From Cryptomeria japonica (Eukaryota > Streptophyta > Pinopsida > Cupressales > Cupressaceae), in contig NC_081410.1 in NCBI RefSeq assembly GCF_030272615.1, forward strand, positions 222,197,415 through 222,261,414: DNA of 64,000 bases, given 5' to 3'. This document shows positions 43,945 through 56,572 of the stretch, piece by piece. Position 1 is the stretch's first letter; each line of letters starts with the position of its first letter. Below the pieces are notes generated by a model. The model had not been told where the DNA came from and made no database searches. It was given only the letters and a program-made list of their open reading frames with translations. The position numbers and the translations under genes are program-made.

Positions 43945-45586
43945 ACACGAATAGCCTTGGAAAAGTTTGGAGGGGGAAATTTGTGATGAAAGGACTTAGC
44001 AAGATATTTGAGGAATTTTGGATTTTGTCTTTTATGAAAAGGGATTTTGTTGATTGGTATGGTTCTTGGATTAGAGCCCAGATTTGTTTAGGATTTGACA
44101 CCTTAGTCCTTGGATGAGGATTTTAGGTGGTGGATGCAACCACAAGTAAGGTGATGGCCAAGTTGTGTAGAATTTAGACCTTGGATTGATGATTAAAAAG
44201 CCTCTCTTATACCAAGGGTTGACTAATGACCCTAAGAAAAATAAAGACGTGAGTTAAGAGCCTTCAAGAATGAGAGCCAATTGATTAATAATGATGTCTA
44301 AATGGAATTTCACAAGGCATGTAACCTTAATGCAAGGTTAAATTGGATTAGACGAAGATTGGATTTGAATTTTGATAATTGATTTGGTAACAGTGGGAGA
44401 TTGATTTAATGTGCTAAGTCCTTAGGAAATTTGAGGATGATTAATGGAGGTATGATAGTGATGGCTTAGAAGAAGCTCGATGATGGTAAGTTATATGAAG
44501 GGACATGACCACCCTAATCTGGATGATAGTTGGTGTTCCAAAGGACAATCTTGAATGTTGATGGAGAGGATGAACTCTTAGCTTCTCTCTTGGGCTTATG
44601 AAACATGGGACGGACAGAGTTTTGACGCAATTTTGGACTTTGTGTGGGTAATGACTTGGACAATTGTTTGTGTCTTGACAAGTGTTTTTGCAAAGTGTTT
44701 GGGGATAGTGATGTGTTTTTAGTCTTCTCTTGGCAATTATGTATCAAACAAAGCAAACACAATGATCAAATGCATATTATCTCAAAGACACTCATGCTCA
44801 TATACAACATTCTTAAGGTTGGAAAGGACAATAGTCATTGGATCCCAATTGGTTTCCCAGCTATGCTTACCCAGAGCAGATACTTAGATGCTTGACCCCA
44901 CTGGCTCCCCTCCACGACACTCACTTCTCGGGGCAGCCAAACATCAATTCCCATGAAAACTCCTCATGGAAAACTTTGTGTCTCTACTAAGGGCCGGAAA
45001 AATATGGGCGGCTTTGGAGGTTTGACCTCCTGCACCAATGACTAGAAGGTTTTTGGCCACTATGAACAAGGTGTTTAGTAAGTCTTCCCATTAGGAGATA
45101 CCCTTTGAACTTGTGCAAGCGCAATTGAGGCCTATAGCCAAACAAAGCACCAAGAACTTAGTATTCACGCAAGCGTGATTGAGATCTCTAGGATCCTACT
45201 AAGCACCCAATGTGAGAGTGAACTCTCATATAGCCCCAACCATTGACCCTTTCATAGTCAATGGCCTATTTATTATAGTGAGTTGGGAACCCCAGGTTTG
45301 GGTGTACTCACTTGGGTCATTCCCCTCTTACCTTCTCAAAGAGAAAGTTGGGAGGGCAGGCCCACTAGAGGTAAACATGCAATCAAACAAGAAAAGGTTG
45401 GAGGGTCTAGATTTCTAATCGTCTAGCTAGACGAGAGCATACTCTCCTACCTTTACACTTTTCTTAAAGACACATAAGACAATGGTTCATTCCATTTTTA
45501 TTAATATCTAGGTGCCTAATTTAAATAAATGCACAATGTTTGGTTGGATTTCTTAGGCAACTTGCAAAACAAATTGATTAGTAGTT
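43945..45586 (-). other. Z leader between 5' LTR and gag
   Basis: Non-coding. 44,820-45,586 is homologous to the U leader (6040-6799). No clear PBS with a TGG start was found immediately inside the LTR. Confidence 0.6.
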
Positions 45587-46877
45587 TGAAGAGGGGAAAA
45601 AGACCTATGAGGTGGACTAGTTAATAAGCATGCAAATCAAACATGGAAGCATATGAAATCAAAGACATAATTTGAAATGCATGAAAACATGAATAATGAA
45701 AATGTATATACCTCACACAATCCTTTTACCTTCTCCTTCGGATGGAGCTTGATGAAGTGAAGGTGCCCTTGGATGATGCTCCTCTTGATGTGCTCCTCTT
45801 GCTTGCTTGACGTGGATGGCTCTCCAATGTTGTGCACAAATGAGATGGATCTTGGAGGATGATGGAAATGAGATGATTAAGTGTGGATGTAGGATGATTT
45901 TGACATGATAAGGATGCTAAAATGATTTTCCTAGGCTCAAAAGGGCAGCATAAGATTACTGAACTTGGAGATGAAGAATGGAGGGATGGAGTGCTCAATT
46001 TATAGGAAGAGGAGAGGAAGAATGGATGGCTAGGATGGATTCAAGATGAAGGGCTAGGATTGCTTGTGATCTCACACAAGGCCCAAGAGAGGGTTTGGAG
46101 ACCAAGAGATATACCTTAAAGGCATTTCTGGTCTCCACACTCCTCAAGCTACATTAGGGAGACTGCCCAAGGTACCTTGAGAAGAGCAAAGTGCATTGGG
46201 AAGACTTCCCAATGTGCCTTGAGAGGAGCAAGGGATGTGACATTCCTTGAAGAATGGGGAGGAGGAATTTAAAATTCTCCAAAAAGGGATAATCATGGGG
46301 ATTGGAGGAATAAGAAGGAATTAAAAATTCCTTGGGAGAGGAGATGCCTAGAGGATTGTGAGATTTTGAAGATCTCACATTCACCTAGGAAAAGAGCATT
46401 AAAAGCTAGTGGTTGGATGGAAGGGACAAGGAGTTGACTTCGTGGCTAATCATGATGATTAGCCCTTAGAAACTCATTAGGAGGGGGATTAGAGGAAATG
46501 TTAAGTAGGATTAGGATTTGACTAGGAGAGAGAATGAGTGGAGGGAATTAAAAATTAGAAGAATAAGGTTAAGTGAGTTTAGGGAGTTTCTAGAAGACTT
46601 TATTAGGTTAATGATGAATTAAGAAGATGGTTTGTAGGAATCATTTGGGTTAACTAATTAATTGAAATTAATTAGCCAAGAGGAAGATTTGTGAGGATTT
46701 AATCTTTTAGAAGAATGAAAAAAGGGATTGATTTATTAAATAAATCAGTCACATACTATAGTGACAATATCAATTATATTTAATTAATATTGAGGAGAAT
46801 TTGAATTAACATAATTAATTAATTAATTATGTGAGGAATTAAAAATAATTAAAAATAATTATTTTTAAGTGTCTACA
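45587..46877 (-). mobile_element. 5' LTR of Z (uninterrupted)
   Basis: This 1,291-bp LTR starts TGAAGAGGGG and ends AAGTGTCTACA on the plus strand. It shows the target of W unoccupied at about 45,990-45,997 (GGATGGAGTGCTCAATTT). Confidence 0.9.
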
Positions 46878-47100
46878 GTATCCTCATTCATCTTATCGAT
46901 AGTTATGACATTTTTAGTGATATGGTGACTTTAACTTTGCATTTTCCTCTTAAATAAGCTCAAATGAGAAACCCTTGTGGGAGCCATATTTTAACCCACA
47001 TGTTGTGAAATTATGATACAAGTATAAACTTATTAATATTTCAATGGTGAACATCAAACCTGTACTTGCATAGTGAACAAACATGTTAGATAAAAATGAG
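46878..47100 (-). pseudogene. Family B of X, piece 2
   Basis: Immediately beyond the Z insertion the minus-strand frame reads HITKNVITIDKMNEN and joins in frame to 25,650. A TAA is seen about 40 bases upstream of this. It ends at a change of sequence character near 47,100. Confidence 0.5.
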
Positions 47101-48130
47101 CATATGATAAGTGCATTTGATAGCTCTTCTTTTCTTGGACATCTTTGAAATGATAGATGTTATGGTACACATGAGGATCCATGCAATTCACCGAGTGGAA
47201 GCATTTGACCATTATATACATTATATTCGTGCTTATTTAGTTCCAAAGCAACTACCTATAATTGTTGGCTACTCCTATCCCAGCTGCAATTGTTTTTGAT
47301 ACTATTGGTGGTGCGTGCTACTGGTACCTCTACAGGAATGGGAGAACATGGCTCTTGGGCTATATTCTCTCTATGCCATCACCTGTTGGTCCAATGGTGT
47401 GCTTCTATGGTTTATCCAAGTCGCTATCCATTGGAAGGTCAACGGTTGACCAAACCAAGCTAAACTAAACTAACTGCGACCATGTCGTATACTATGAAGG
47501 GATGTATTTAATTGTTCCAATTTGCGACTATAGTTTCCCACCTGTTCTCCCAAAAACTCAACTATAGTTGTTTCCCAACTATAGTTCATGGTACCTAGAA
47601 CTCTGGATGCGAATGATAATCTTGTAGTGCGGGACTATAGTTGAATGGAAGAACACAACTATAGTCTCCATATCTAGGTTAGGGCCCGGAAACGATAGTT
47701 GGGGTAAGGCTCTATTGGGGTTGAGAAAGCCCTACTGAAGAAAGGGGAGAGGGTGGAAGAGGAACGGTCTGAAGGGAATCGATCTTAAGGACTCGAGAGA
47801 GGATTTCCCTCGACCAGAGCTTTCAAACTAGGAGATAGCCCCCGCACTCGACCTGGTCGCCCAATAGCATGCACTTGACCTGAACTCCTTTGAGGACTAT
47901 AGTTCACTCAACCGGTGTTTAGTTGTCCTAGTTAGCCTTTTCCCTATCCTTTATAGTGGCCCCTAGTTTATAGTAGGGCCTTGGTTATTGAACTGAGGGA
48001 GGGGGAAAATAGAGGCTATAGGATGGATGGAAACAAAGAAAATTTCCTCCCCGCCCTACTATTATATTATTGGAAAGTAGGAAAGTTCCCACCCACAATT
48101 GAATCTGAGGGGGGGCCTACGTGGGGGCCA
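47101..48130. other. Foreign insert with AACTATAGTT palindromes
   Basis: The segment interrupts the X family B gene between recognisable family B parts. It is less AT-rich than its surroundings, especially 47,690-48,130. The self-complementary ACTATAGT occurs at 47,527, 47,561, 47,578, 47,634, 47,658 and 47,896, and CAACTATAGTTG at 47,559-47,570 is perfect. Two short frames (47,111-47,299 and 47,262-47,468) match nothing I know. Organellar DNA is one possible origin, by style only. Confidence 0.45.
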
Positions 48131-50893
48131 TAGAATTGTAGGGGGCTAGGCAATGTGTCCAATTTACCTAAAGAATCATTGATGTGATCTATCTTATAGG
48201 TAGGTGCAATCATTTTCAAGATAGGTATTATGTTATCAATAGCCTTAAATGCCAAGGCATTGCAATCTGTTATCCTCTTGATAGAATCCAATAGAACTTT
48301 TTGTTATGTTAGTGGGTCTAAATTCACCTGTATATGTGCTTGGTTCTACTATGGGTTTCCTCTCAATAGATGCTTGCCCAATTACCTTCACTATTTCCTT
48401 CTTATTTCCATCAGTTGCTTCCACTTGACTTACATTTTCTACCGGTTCCTCTATCTGTGTGTGTACCTCTACTTTTGATTTTTCAGTCTGTACTAGTACC
48501 TCTTCAACTGTCAATTTCTCTAATTCTGGTTGCTCTGTGTTAGCCACCTTATCCTCTGTTGGTTTCTTAGTCTTTGGTTTCTCTCCTTATGCTAGTATCT
48601 TAGTCTTTTGAGAGTCAACAGTGTGTGTCGGTATCTCAGAGACCTTTCTGTCATTCACATCATATGTCTTAACCTCTGCAGTCTCTTTATCCACAATAAT
48701 GTTTATATCCTAAGTATCCACATTCATGGTGAAAAGTATTTCAGACTCTGGGTTAGTATCATCATGATTTAATTCATCAGTTTCCTTATCCGGTTGAATT
48801 TTTTTGTATGTATTGGTGATGCTAGATTTAATGGAGGGGTGTCCTAAGCTGGTAGAGGGATGTTATCTGTTACCTTTATAGTAGGTATACCACAAATCTT
48901 TCCTTTCCCTTTTTCCTTTTGGTACACCTTAGCAAAAGATTTGTCTATTTTCTGTCTTTCCTTTTCCTCTTTGTTTTCCCTTTCAACAAAAAAGATATCC
49001 CATTTGTCAGTAGTCTCATCAGCAATCTCCTTAACTCTACCATCCATTAGTCTTACTTGTCTGTGTCCACTGACAAAAACTAACCGATTTGCCTCAGAGA
49101 TTAGCTCATCAATTTCCTCTCTATAGTTTAGAGGGTGCACTACCAATAATGCTTCTACTTTTAGCTTTTTATCCAGTTCCATTACTGACATTCTTTTAGC
49201 TTCTAGCCTTAAATATAAGTCATTTAGTAGATCCTCTACAACTTCAATCAAAACAATTTTATAGATATCTAAATGCAAAATTATACTAGCCTCTATAGTG
49301 TCCTTATCTGAATCTTTGTAAGAATGATAGTATTTATTTACATTGCAAATATTTCCATCCTATGTGATCTCATTTACCAGTTCCTCCGGTGTCAGGGTAT
49401 TTGGTGTCTTAGTATGTTTCTTCTTTGGTGTTAGTTTATTTTTAGGTTCCCTAACTACCTATTGCTTCAACCTGAAAGTTCTAGTCCTTTTGGGAGAAGG
49501 AGAGGGTACTAGTGAGGATTTTCTCTTCATCCTTTCAACACTTATAAACTTTGTTGCTTTCCCATTGTCAGTATCTGAAGAAGTAACAACCGGTGAAACA
49601 TGAGCTTCTGGTTTCTATCCTTCTAGATCATTGAACGATATACCACTTATGTTCATTACATTTTCTCTTACCTCCTTGGCCATCTTGGATGCATCTCTAA
49701 TAAACTTCTCTCTTCTTTTTCTCTATTTTTGCATTTAAATAACACTCTCAATGGTCTTAGCATTTTCAAAAGTTTCTTTAGTTGGTTCTCTAGGTGCTTC
49801 AAGTAATGGTTTTGCATATGTTTCAAGAATGTTTATATCTACTTCATAACCCATTTCAGTAACCCAAATAGTTCTAGGGCTAATTGCTTCCATCCATGTC
49901 TCATCGCGTTAGATTACAAAGTAGATCTGCTTGTCATACTTGTCTACTATGCTCTAGGGTAACCTTTCTCTAACTCTCATCTTAGTATGAAAGTTTTTGA
50001 AGTAATATTTAATAATGTTGTCACTGTTAGAGTCCATACTAGTGATAGCTTCCTTGATTTGTTTTCCTATTGGGATGTCATATCCAAAGTCCTTATGACC
50101 AATGGCGGGCATCTCTTTGGTGAAGTAAAGCATCAGACACACAAGAAGGTTTCCACAAGAAAATGTCCCTTTCTTGTCACCCTTGATCTTTTTCAGGTTG
50201 TCTATTAATTCATCTTTAAGCCATTCACAAACATCAATCTTAGCATTGTTCTTTACCATCTCATTTGCATTATGAATACATAAGCTGGAAACTGAATTCA
50301 ATCTGTTAGCATGAGTTACTTTGTATCTAAGTACCATACTCGCATATCTCACATTAGGATCAGTAATGTCATTAACCCTAAGAGATTTGTTGTCAGATGT
50401 AGCTCCAGTTAACTCCATAACTCCCTTGTTAGGTATCTTCTTGGTTTTATCAGGCCTACTATCGGTTGAGGTTAAACCAATAACTACCTTGATTTCTTCC
50501 TTAGAGATTTTAAAAATAGAGTCAAGCCACATGAACTCTACTCAGAACTAAACAAACTACCTCCTTAGGAAATTTAGGTATGTTCAGTATCTCAATGAAT
50601 CCTAACTCTTCAACTATCTTATGCTCTGGTTTAATTAAACCTTGTTCATCAGCAATGACACCACTATACATGTTCTCCAAATCATCAGTTCCTAGACTTT
50701 CTATGTTGTAGTGAATGTAGATTCTAGGGTCTTCGGCAAAAGTGACTCCCTTAGGAATTTTTGAAAATGCTCTGATAGAATCATCTTGCTTGGCAATTTC
50801 ATGGATGATTTTAAACACAGGCCTAGGGCTCTTAACATTTTCTACCATAGTAGGGTTTGCAATAAACTCAAGTGCAGAAGATGAAGATTTCAT
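48131..50893 (-). pseudogene. Family B of X, piece 1 (N-terminus and tail)
   Basis: From ATG 50,893 (MKSSSSALEFIAN) the N-terminal block includes PRIYIHYNIESLG and LIKPEHKIVEELG. It corresponds to FDYIDCKIEDLG and IKPEFNILEKKKL in W. Blocks RLNSVSSLCIHNANEM and GKQIKEAITSMD near 50,300 and 50,050 match W in the same order, followed by MGYEVDINILETYA (MGYEVMYNMLEGYA in W). The tail is acidic/Lys-rich and ends NALAFKAIDNIIPILK near 48,200, parallel to VIQAAIDMLTGLIP in W. Multiple stops and one frameshift near 50,540 occur. It lacks the extreme Lys/Glu repeat of W. Confidence 0.65.
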
Positions 50894-51035
50894 TTCGAAA
50901 GATAAATACCTCTTAGCTTGAAATCCTTGAATGCCTGAAAATCACTTCGTTGCTTCGCCTTTAGATTGTCCTTGCTCAATTTTGCACTCTTTGAATGCTT
51001 GATTGCTTGGTGAGTTGAAATGAGGGTTTTCCAGT

Positions 51036-51045
51036 GTTATATAAC
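51036..51045 (-). promoter_or_regulatory. TATA-like box upstream of X family B
   Basis: GTTATATAAC lies about 145 bases upstream of the ATG at 50,893 and is followed by AAACCCTCATTTC. Its position suggests that family B has its own internal promoter. Confidence 0.4.
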
Positions 51046-51049
51046 CAAA

Positions 51050-51400
51050 AATTTCTTCAAAAAAAAAATAATTGAATGCTCTTCGGTTAAGTGAAAACTT
51101 AACATATCTGTCGGTAAAGAAGTAATGTATCTTCCCATCAACCGAGGGTAGAATGCATCATTTTTAATTTTCTACAATACCCACTAAGGATTATTCCTTA
51201 GTTAGATGAATAATCTCCTACCGATGGAGGGTTACTCTATTCTATCGGTGCAGAGATAGATTCATCAACATTCTGATCTCCCTTCTTAATCCATTGTTTT
51301 GAAAATTCTTGCTTTATTTCATTTTGTTAGTCCACTCTTGTATTTTTTTGTCTTTTCGCATTCTTTAAATTTTTCCCCTTTGCAATTTTTCTTGAACTAA
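51050..51400. other. Spacer upstream of X family B
   Basis: AT-rich and non-coding, with CCGATGGAGG and CATCAACCGAGGG patches. The right border of X-derived sequence is probably here, but it is not sharply visible. Confidence 0.3.
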
Positions 51401-51404
51401 ACCT

Positions 51405-51760
51405 CTCACTTGAACCGTTTCAAGGTTCAAGGTTCAGGTTCAAGTGCGGTATGTGACATAGCAGCTTTGTTTCAAAAAATGGTGTTAAAGGTCTTGGTGG
51501 TCGTAGTTCATTGAACTTGAATCGTGAACCTTTAGAGTGGTTCAAGGTTCAAGATTCAAGATTCAACATGTTTAAGCAAGTCTTGCGTAAGTCATGTTTT
51601 GTAATGGGTAAGCTTCATGTTCGCATGTTTTGCACTAATACTATTTTTAACTTTAACCTTTGAACTTCTTTTCGAAGGGTTTAAGGTTCAAGGTTCAAAC
51701 TTTGAGGATTGATGACTTTGGAGATAAAGTGAACAAGTGTCGGCATAAAAGGAATATTCT
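51405..51760. repeat. GGTTCAA/TTGAACC-rich short repeats
   Basis: Clusters of GGTTCAAGGTTCAAG occur at about 51,418-51,442, 51,515-51,570 and 51,668-51,700. They lie upstream of the 52.2 kb family A copy. Confidence 0.75.
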
Positions 51761-52219
51761 GGATGTAAAAGAAGAACCTTGAGAAAATGAATTGTGATGT
51801 GAATCCATACTTGGGAATAATCATTCCAAATAATCATTTAAAGTAAATAATGTGGAGGAGAAAAGACTTTTTATTAATAAACTGTCAGAACTTGATCTTT
51901 TAAGCACAATTTGGTACAGATGAGTATTTAGTTTTCAAATCATGATAGATCATGTGACTAATATTTTAAGCCAGCCCCTAAGATTTGTTTTATTTAAAAC
52001 AAGTTACTTCCCTTTATTATTTTCCCAATTTGGTAAGTAGAAGGTTAATGCAGGCGACATTTCTTGCTCCTGACTTTGTGAATTCTCAGTTCTGCATGAA
52101 AGGTGAGTGCAAGTTCTTCCTCTTTTCTTGTTGGTTTTCATGAATTGAAAGTGTTATTTAATACTTCAGTCGGTTCAGTCAATTCTTCCTGCTCTGCATT
52201 TTCTAATTGTAAAGCTAAA

Positions 52220-55200
52220 ATGAGACCGAAATTACCTCAAGTAGACCAAAAGTCTTGGCTAGTTAGTTCCCTGCCTGACATAGGAGATACTTTTCTATCA
52301 TCGATAGATTTAAATGAATTCCATGAGAATGCAAAATTCTTCTAGTTTCCCTCTGATGCAGAAAATTTTAGGTAGTGGGTTGATAGAAGCTGTTGCATTT
52401 CCTCTCGCTGTGTCATGTCCAAAAGTAGCTTTGGAATGTATGAGAAGATATGATCATGTAGAGAGGTGTGTAAGAGATGCAAAGGGTAAGGTTTTTCTAG
52501 CAATTAATCGGGAGGTTGTTTCCACCGTAATGAAAATACCAGAGAGAGAGCAATACGAGGACTGGATGGTATGCAAGTCACAAGGGCTTTTCTCTGAGAA
52601 GAAGTCATGTTATGGGAGTGTCAATGCAAGAAATTGGTTATTAAAATTTCAAAAGGGGGGTTCAAGACTGCCAAGCCCATTAACCCAAGAGCATCTAATT
52701 TAGGAAGTATGGGACATAGTCATTTTATTACATAGAATTTGGGGAAATCAGATAACCTTTTATTGGGAGGATTGGATGTATTTCTTTATTCAGGTCATTT
52801 TTGGTGACAAGAGATACATAGATTGGGCAGAGTTAATTGCAAAAAGAATGCATGAGGGTTTAAGTTGTTTTGGGAACAAAAACTTCTATATGTCATCCTA
52901 CCTCATATACTGTTTAGCTTGTACTCGTCAATGGGTAGGTCTGTATCATGAAACTTGGTAGAATGATATGAAGATATATGAATATCACCCGCATTTGCAA
53001 CAACATAGGGTTACTGAAAATTAGTATAAGGTTCACAATATTTTCCTGGGCAGGTTAGTATTTAAATTGAAAGGAGGTGTTCATAAGAGATTGACTGAGG
53101 AAGCTATGCAATTTATAAATATATATGGCAGCTTCTATATTCATTTCTCCACATTCACTTATTTGAGGGTTGGTGGCTTTGAAGAAGAACCCTACAAATT
53201 GCTGAGATATGCCTTTGATAGACAAGTATTAATTGAAGTTTGCAGGCAATTGGCTCATATAGATAAGAAATATGGGGAAGAACACCAAACAGGGGTATCC
53301 TTTCCCATTGAGCTCACATACTACACTTGTAGCAGTGTCTCCGATGCTTTGAATTTGGAATTAGAGTTCAAAAGGTTCAATTTTCAGTTGTATTCCCCCC
53401 GCACTGAATTTGATACTAAAATATTTACAATGACACACTTTACATTTAAAGAGAATTTTTGACATGTACCTAATTTAGAAGACTTTTGGACAGATTGTCT
53501 GGATGAGTATGAAGTCAGAAAAATAGCTCACTTGAGACTCAGAGTGAAGAAAATTTCGTATTATGGTCTAAAGATAAACACTGCAAATATTGTGGATGAT
53601 TAAAATGATTTGCTTGATTCCAAATTTGTTGATGATAGGCAGCCAGGGGTAATACTAGAGATTGACTGGACAAAGGATGAGGAAGAACATATTCAAACTA
53701 GGACAATCTTGTTCATTCAAAGAATAGAGAAGTGGCTTGAAAAGTGAAGACCAAGCAAAAGCTCAAGGAAAGATTCAACTTAACTTACCGAGGTCTTGGT
53801 ATCTAATTATCTTGTCCCATCTTGTGCTGTAGGTTCACAAAAATAGGGAAAAGGAGGACAAAGAGCAAAGACAGTGCAAACCAAAGAGGAGATGACTTCT
53901 TTTAGAGTCACCCGCTCAAGAACAAGAGGCGAAAGACATTCCTTGCCTATTGATACTGTAGTAGTTGATCTTGAGATGGATGCTACTTTAATTGATCCAA
54001 TCAAAGAGTGACAAGGTCTAGCAGATGAGGGTAATAATCAGTAGGAACAGGAAGCCCAAAATGAAGTTACTATTATGTTAGTCAGGGATGGAAAAGAAAC
54101 TGGAACTAACCCAGATAGGTCTCAAGTTCCTTCAAGACAAGTATGGTTAGAAAACATGTTAAGAAACAAGAAGTGAAATATTATTCCAGCCTTGATTCCT
54201 GTTGAAGATATGGTGAGTAAGTGCCTGGGAAAAACTCCTAAGGCAAAGAAGTGAAAAACCATGTCAAAGATTGATTTTGATGCAGATAGTGGGAACTGGA
54301 TTGCAGAGATAGCACGTCCATTAATAGATGAGAAGATAGAGATCCCTACAGCTCAGGACTTTATTATTGAAAGGATTAAAATTGGAACTACCTCTCAAGC
54401 TATAGATGTGCTTCATCTTGAAGCTTCAACAAAGAAAATCATAACCAAGACCTAGAAAAACTAGAAGGATAAACATAAGATGAAAGAGATGTTACAGAGG
54501 ATGGCAGAGAATATTGAGGCAATCAATGGTCCAAATACTCAACCTTTGTCACAACTTCCAATGTCTTTCAATCCTAAGTCCCCTACAAATCAGAAGACTC
54601 TAGAACAAATACAAAAATGCAGGTTGATCACAGAAATTGTGATGGAGTGGCTAGAAAGAATTCAAAAGTCTGGTGCAGAATACTTTGTTAGTTTAAGCAG
54701 AGTATATAATGGGGCAATACAAGTCATGAAGGAATTGAAAGTCGAGATCATCAATTAGAAAAATGAAGAAGCTAAATGGGCGCCAAAAGCTGCATAGATG
54801 CGAGAAGTGCAAAATTATGGGGTAATGAAGTTTCTTGCTGAAAAACCTGTGGCTGGTTTGAATGATAGTATTTTGTATGTCTGGCAGAAGAATATTGAAT
54901 GGAGAAATTCTCTGATAAAAACGGCTTATGAGGACTTCACGAAACTAATAAATCAACTCGTAGAGTTAGTCACCTCCATGAGAAATGAACTCGTGTGCAT
55001 TGGGGTAAAATGTCTAAAAGATGATGGAAGAACCCTTGAGACAGTTGAGGTTATAACCGAATAATTTAAGGGAAAAATCAATTATGTGAAAGAAGCTAAG
55101 GGTTTAGTTCCGGATGACCTAAGGGTGATTGCTAAGATTGAATCACTCCTATTTTTATGCACCGGACATTTGGATTGTCACTCCGATAAAGTTGCACAGG

Positions 55201-55335
55201 TTCAGCAGGAAAAAGAATTCTGGAAGCAATGAATGGCACACATGGGATTACCTCATAACAAAATCATTCAGCACTTTGCCATTGCTCATGTAGATTGGAA
55301 GAAAGAAGCAGTTACCAGAATTGCATAGTAATATT
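52220..55335 (+). pseudogene. Family A protein, nearly full-length decayed copy
   Basis: The ATG at 52,220 (MRPKLPQVDQKSW) starts the frame, with a frameshift near 52,340. The N-terminal block VERCVRDAKGKVFLAINREV aligns with the 1-524 and 13.8 kb copies. The middle block (FNFQLYSPRTEFDTKIFTM, then VPNLEDFWTDCLDEYE) parallels RYSVMTNPKAKNMEEEM and FRFEDVWENC of the 10-14 kb copy. A Thr/Ser/Arg linker and a C-terminal helical region (MRNELVCIGVKCL, IIQHFAIAHVDWK) follow and end near 55,330 in two stops. Internal stops are a mixture of TAG, TGA and TAA. The copy shows the whole architecture of about 1,000 residues. No enzymatic motif is seen. Confidence 0.65.
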
Positions 55336-55612
55336 TTCCATTGATGATAGATCCTTTTACTTGTTGGTTGCAAAAACTATTTTATTTTGATGTTAGTTTC
55401 ACTGATTTTGTAGGGCGGAGGTTGTTGGATTTCCGTGTTTCCCATTTTAACCATTGGCTAGGTTGTGGCTATATATCTATGTTTTTTGACACTCTAGAAA
55501 CGTCTGAAAAAACTGTGATTTTTTGCACAGTAGATAATATTTGTGTTTTTCTTTAAGGAATTGCTGGAAATTAGAATGATTGATCGATCAATATAAGTTA
55601 TGGTGTTAGCTT
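55336..55612 (+). other. Spacer after family A
   Basis: T-rich and non-coding. No polypurine tract or LTR start in plus orientation is present. Confidence 0.35.
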
Positions 55613-56572
55613 TGTTGGTTGAAAATTTTGTACACTTGGGGAAATATACAAAATTGTGGCTTCAACCATAGTGTGTGAGTAAAACTCTCCTAATTAAGGG
55701 AAGGCTCCCCCTATCTACAAACTAAACTAATCTAATATGGGTGGGACAACAGTCTTTCTTCTTCTTTCAAGAAAAACTATACTCTTTTCTCTTCTTAGAA
55801 AAGTAATAGCAATTGGGAATAAATAACAACAAATATAGAAACGAGACTTCTTTGTAGGATTTTTGGAACATAAAGGGAAGCAAACTTTTCATGAAGGCAC
55901 AATGACCTCCATCACTTCCTCGGGATTGGAAAATAGAAAGAAAGCTCAAAGTCTTCAACTATCTATTCTCCTATCAATCTTTTTAGATGATTTTCTACTA
56001 ACTAAGAACAATATGTAGCAGCTCAAAGTCTAACTACATGATGCACTTCAACTCACATGCACAAGTCTTAAAAATAGAAGCTACCCAAAGTCTACAAGCT
56101 ATCTTCCCACTTTAGCTTTCCACACTAGTTTCAGATATGATAAGGAGCTCAAAGTCTATAAGACCAAATCTGAAAACCAAACATATAACTCTAAATACAA
56201 TTAGCAGCTCAAAGTCTGCAAGATTGAATTTAAATCCCTCTTTCACAATAGAACAAAACTCACAATCAACTCTAGAAAATTTTGTCACATAACAACTTTA
56301 ATTGGCACAAAGTCTTAACACAACTTGCCTCTTTTATTGAAAACACTCTGATTTACATCTAAACTCAAAGTCTTAGAGTACACATACAAACTGGTAGAAT
56401 TTTGTTGCATTGCCAAAAAGATCCTTATTTACAAATGAGGGTCCTCCTTATATAGGAAAATGTTGGAGAAAAATGTGGGCACAATTGACTAATTCAACTG
56501 CACAGTCCCAGTTGACTACAACTTCAGCAGAAAGAAAATCTGCAGCTTCGAGAAAACGTGCAGCATCTAACA
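55613..56572 (-). mobile_element. LTR T, minus orientation
   Basis: In element orientation it begins TGTTAGATGCTGCACG (56,572 downward) and ends TTTTCAACCAACA (55,613). It shares with the 58,176-59,616 LTR the block GGGACTGTGCAGTTGAA, a TATATAAGGAGGACC box and repeated AGACTTTG motifs. No PBS or PPT flanks it and no partner LTR of the same orientation is present, so it is a solo or truncated LTR. Confidence 0.7.
56447..56455 (-). promoter_or_regulatory. TATA box of LTR T
   Basis: CCTTATATA is the complement of TATATAAGG. The same box is in the sister LTR at 58,300-58,308. Confidence 0.55.

Larger units (their letters stand above)
25651..46877 (-). mobile_element. Element Z: Ty3/gypsy retrotransposon of Tat type
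   Basis: The 5' LTR is 45,587-46,877. The 3' LTR is 25,651-26,056 plus 33,631-34,510, split by W. LTR ends are TGTAGACACTT and CTCT(T/G)CA in element orientation. The TSDs are GTATT (25,646-25,650) and GTATC (46,878-46,882). The internal order on the minus strand is gag, protease, G-patch-like segment, RT, RNase H, a second RNase H-like domain and integrase. The second RNase H after the first is the known hallmark of the plant Tat lineage. No chromodomain follows integrase. Coding is broken by stops, but most catalytic motifs remain legible. Confidence 0.85.

Noticed and set aside
47111-47468. Possible membrane protein gene from two overlapping short frames
   Set aside because: The frames overlap in different phases, have no recognised family, and lie in an insert with palindromic repeats.
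47690-48130. Firm call of a mitochondrial DNA insertion
   Set aside because: The style resembles plant mitochondrial spacer DNA, but no mitochondrial gene is legible, so origin is left open.
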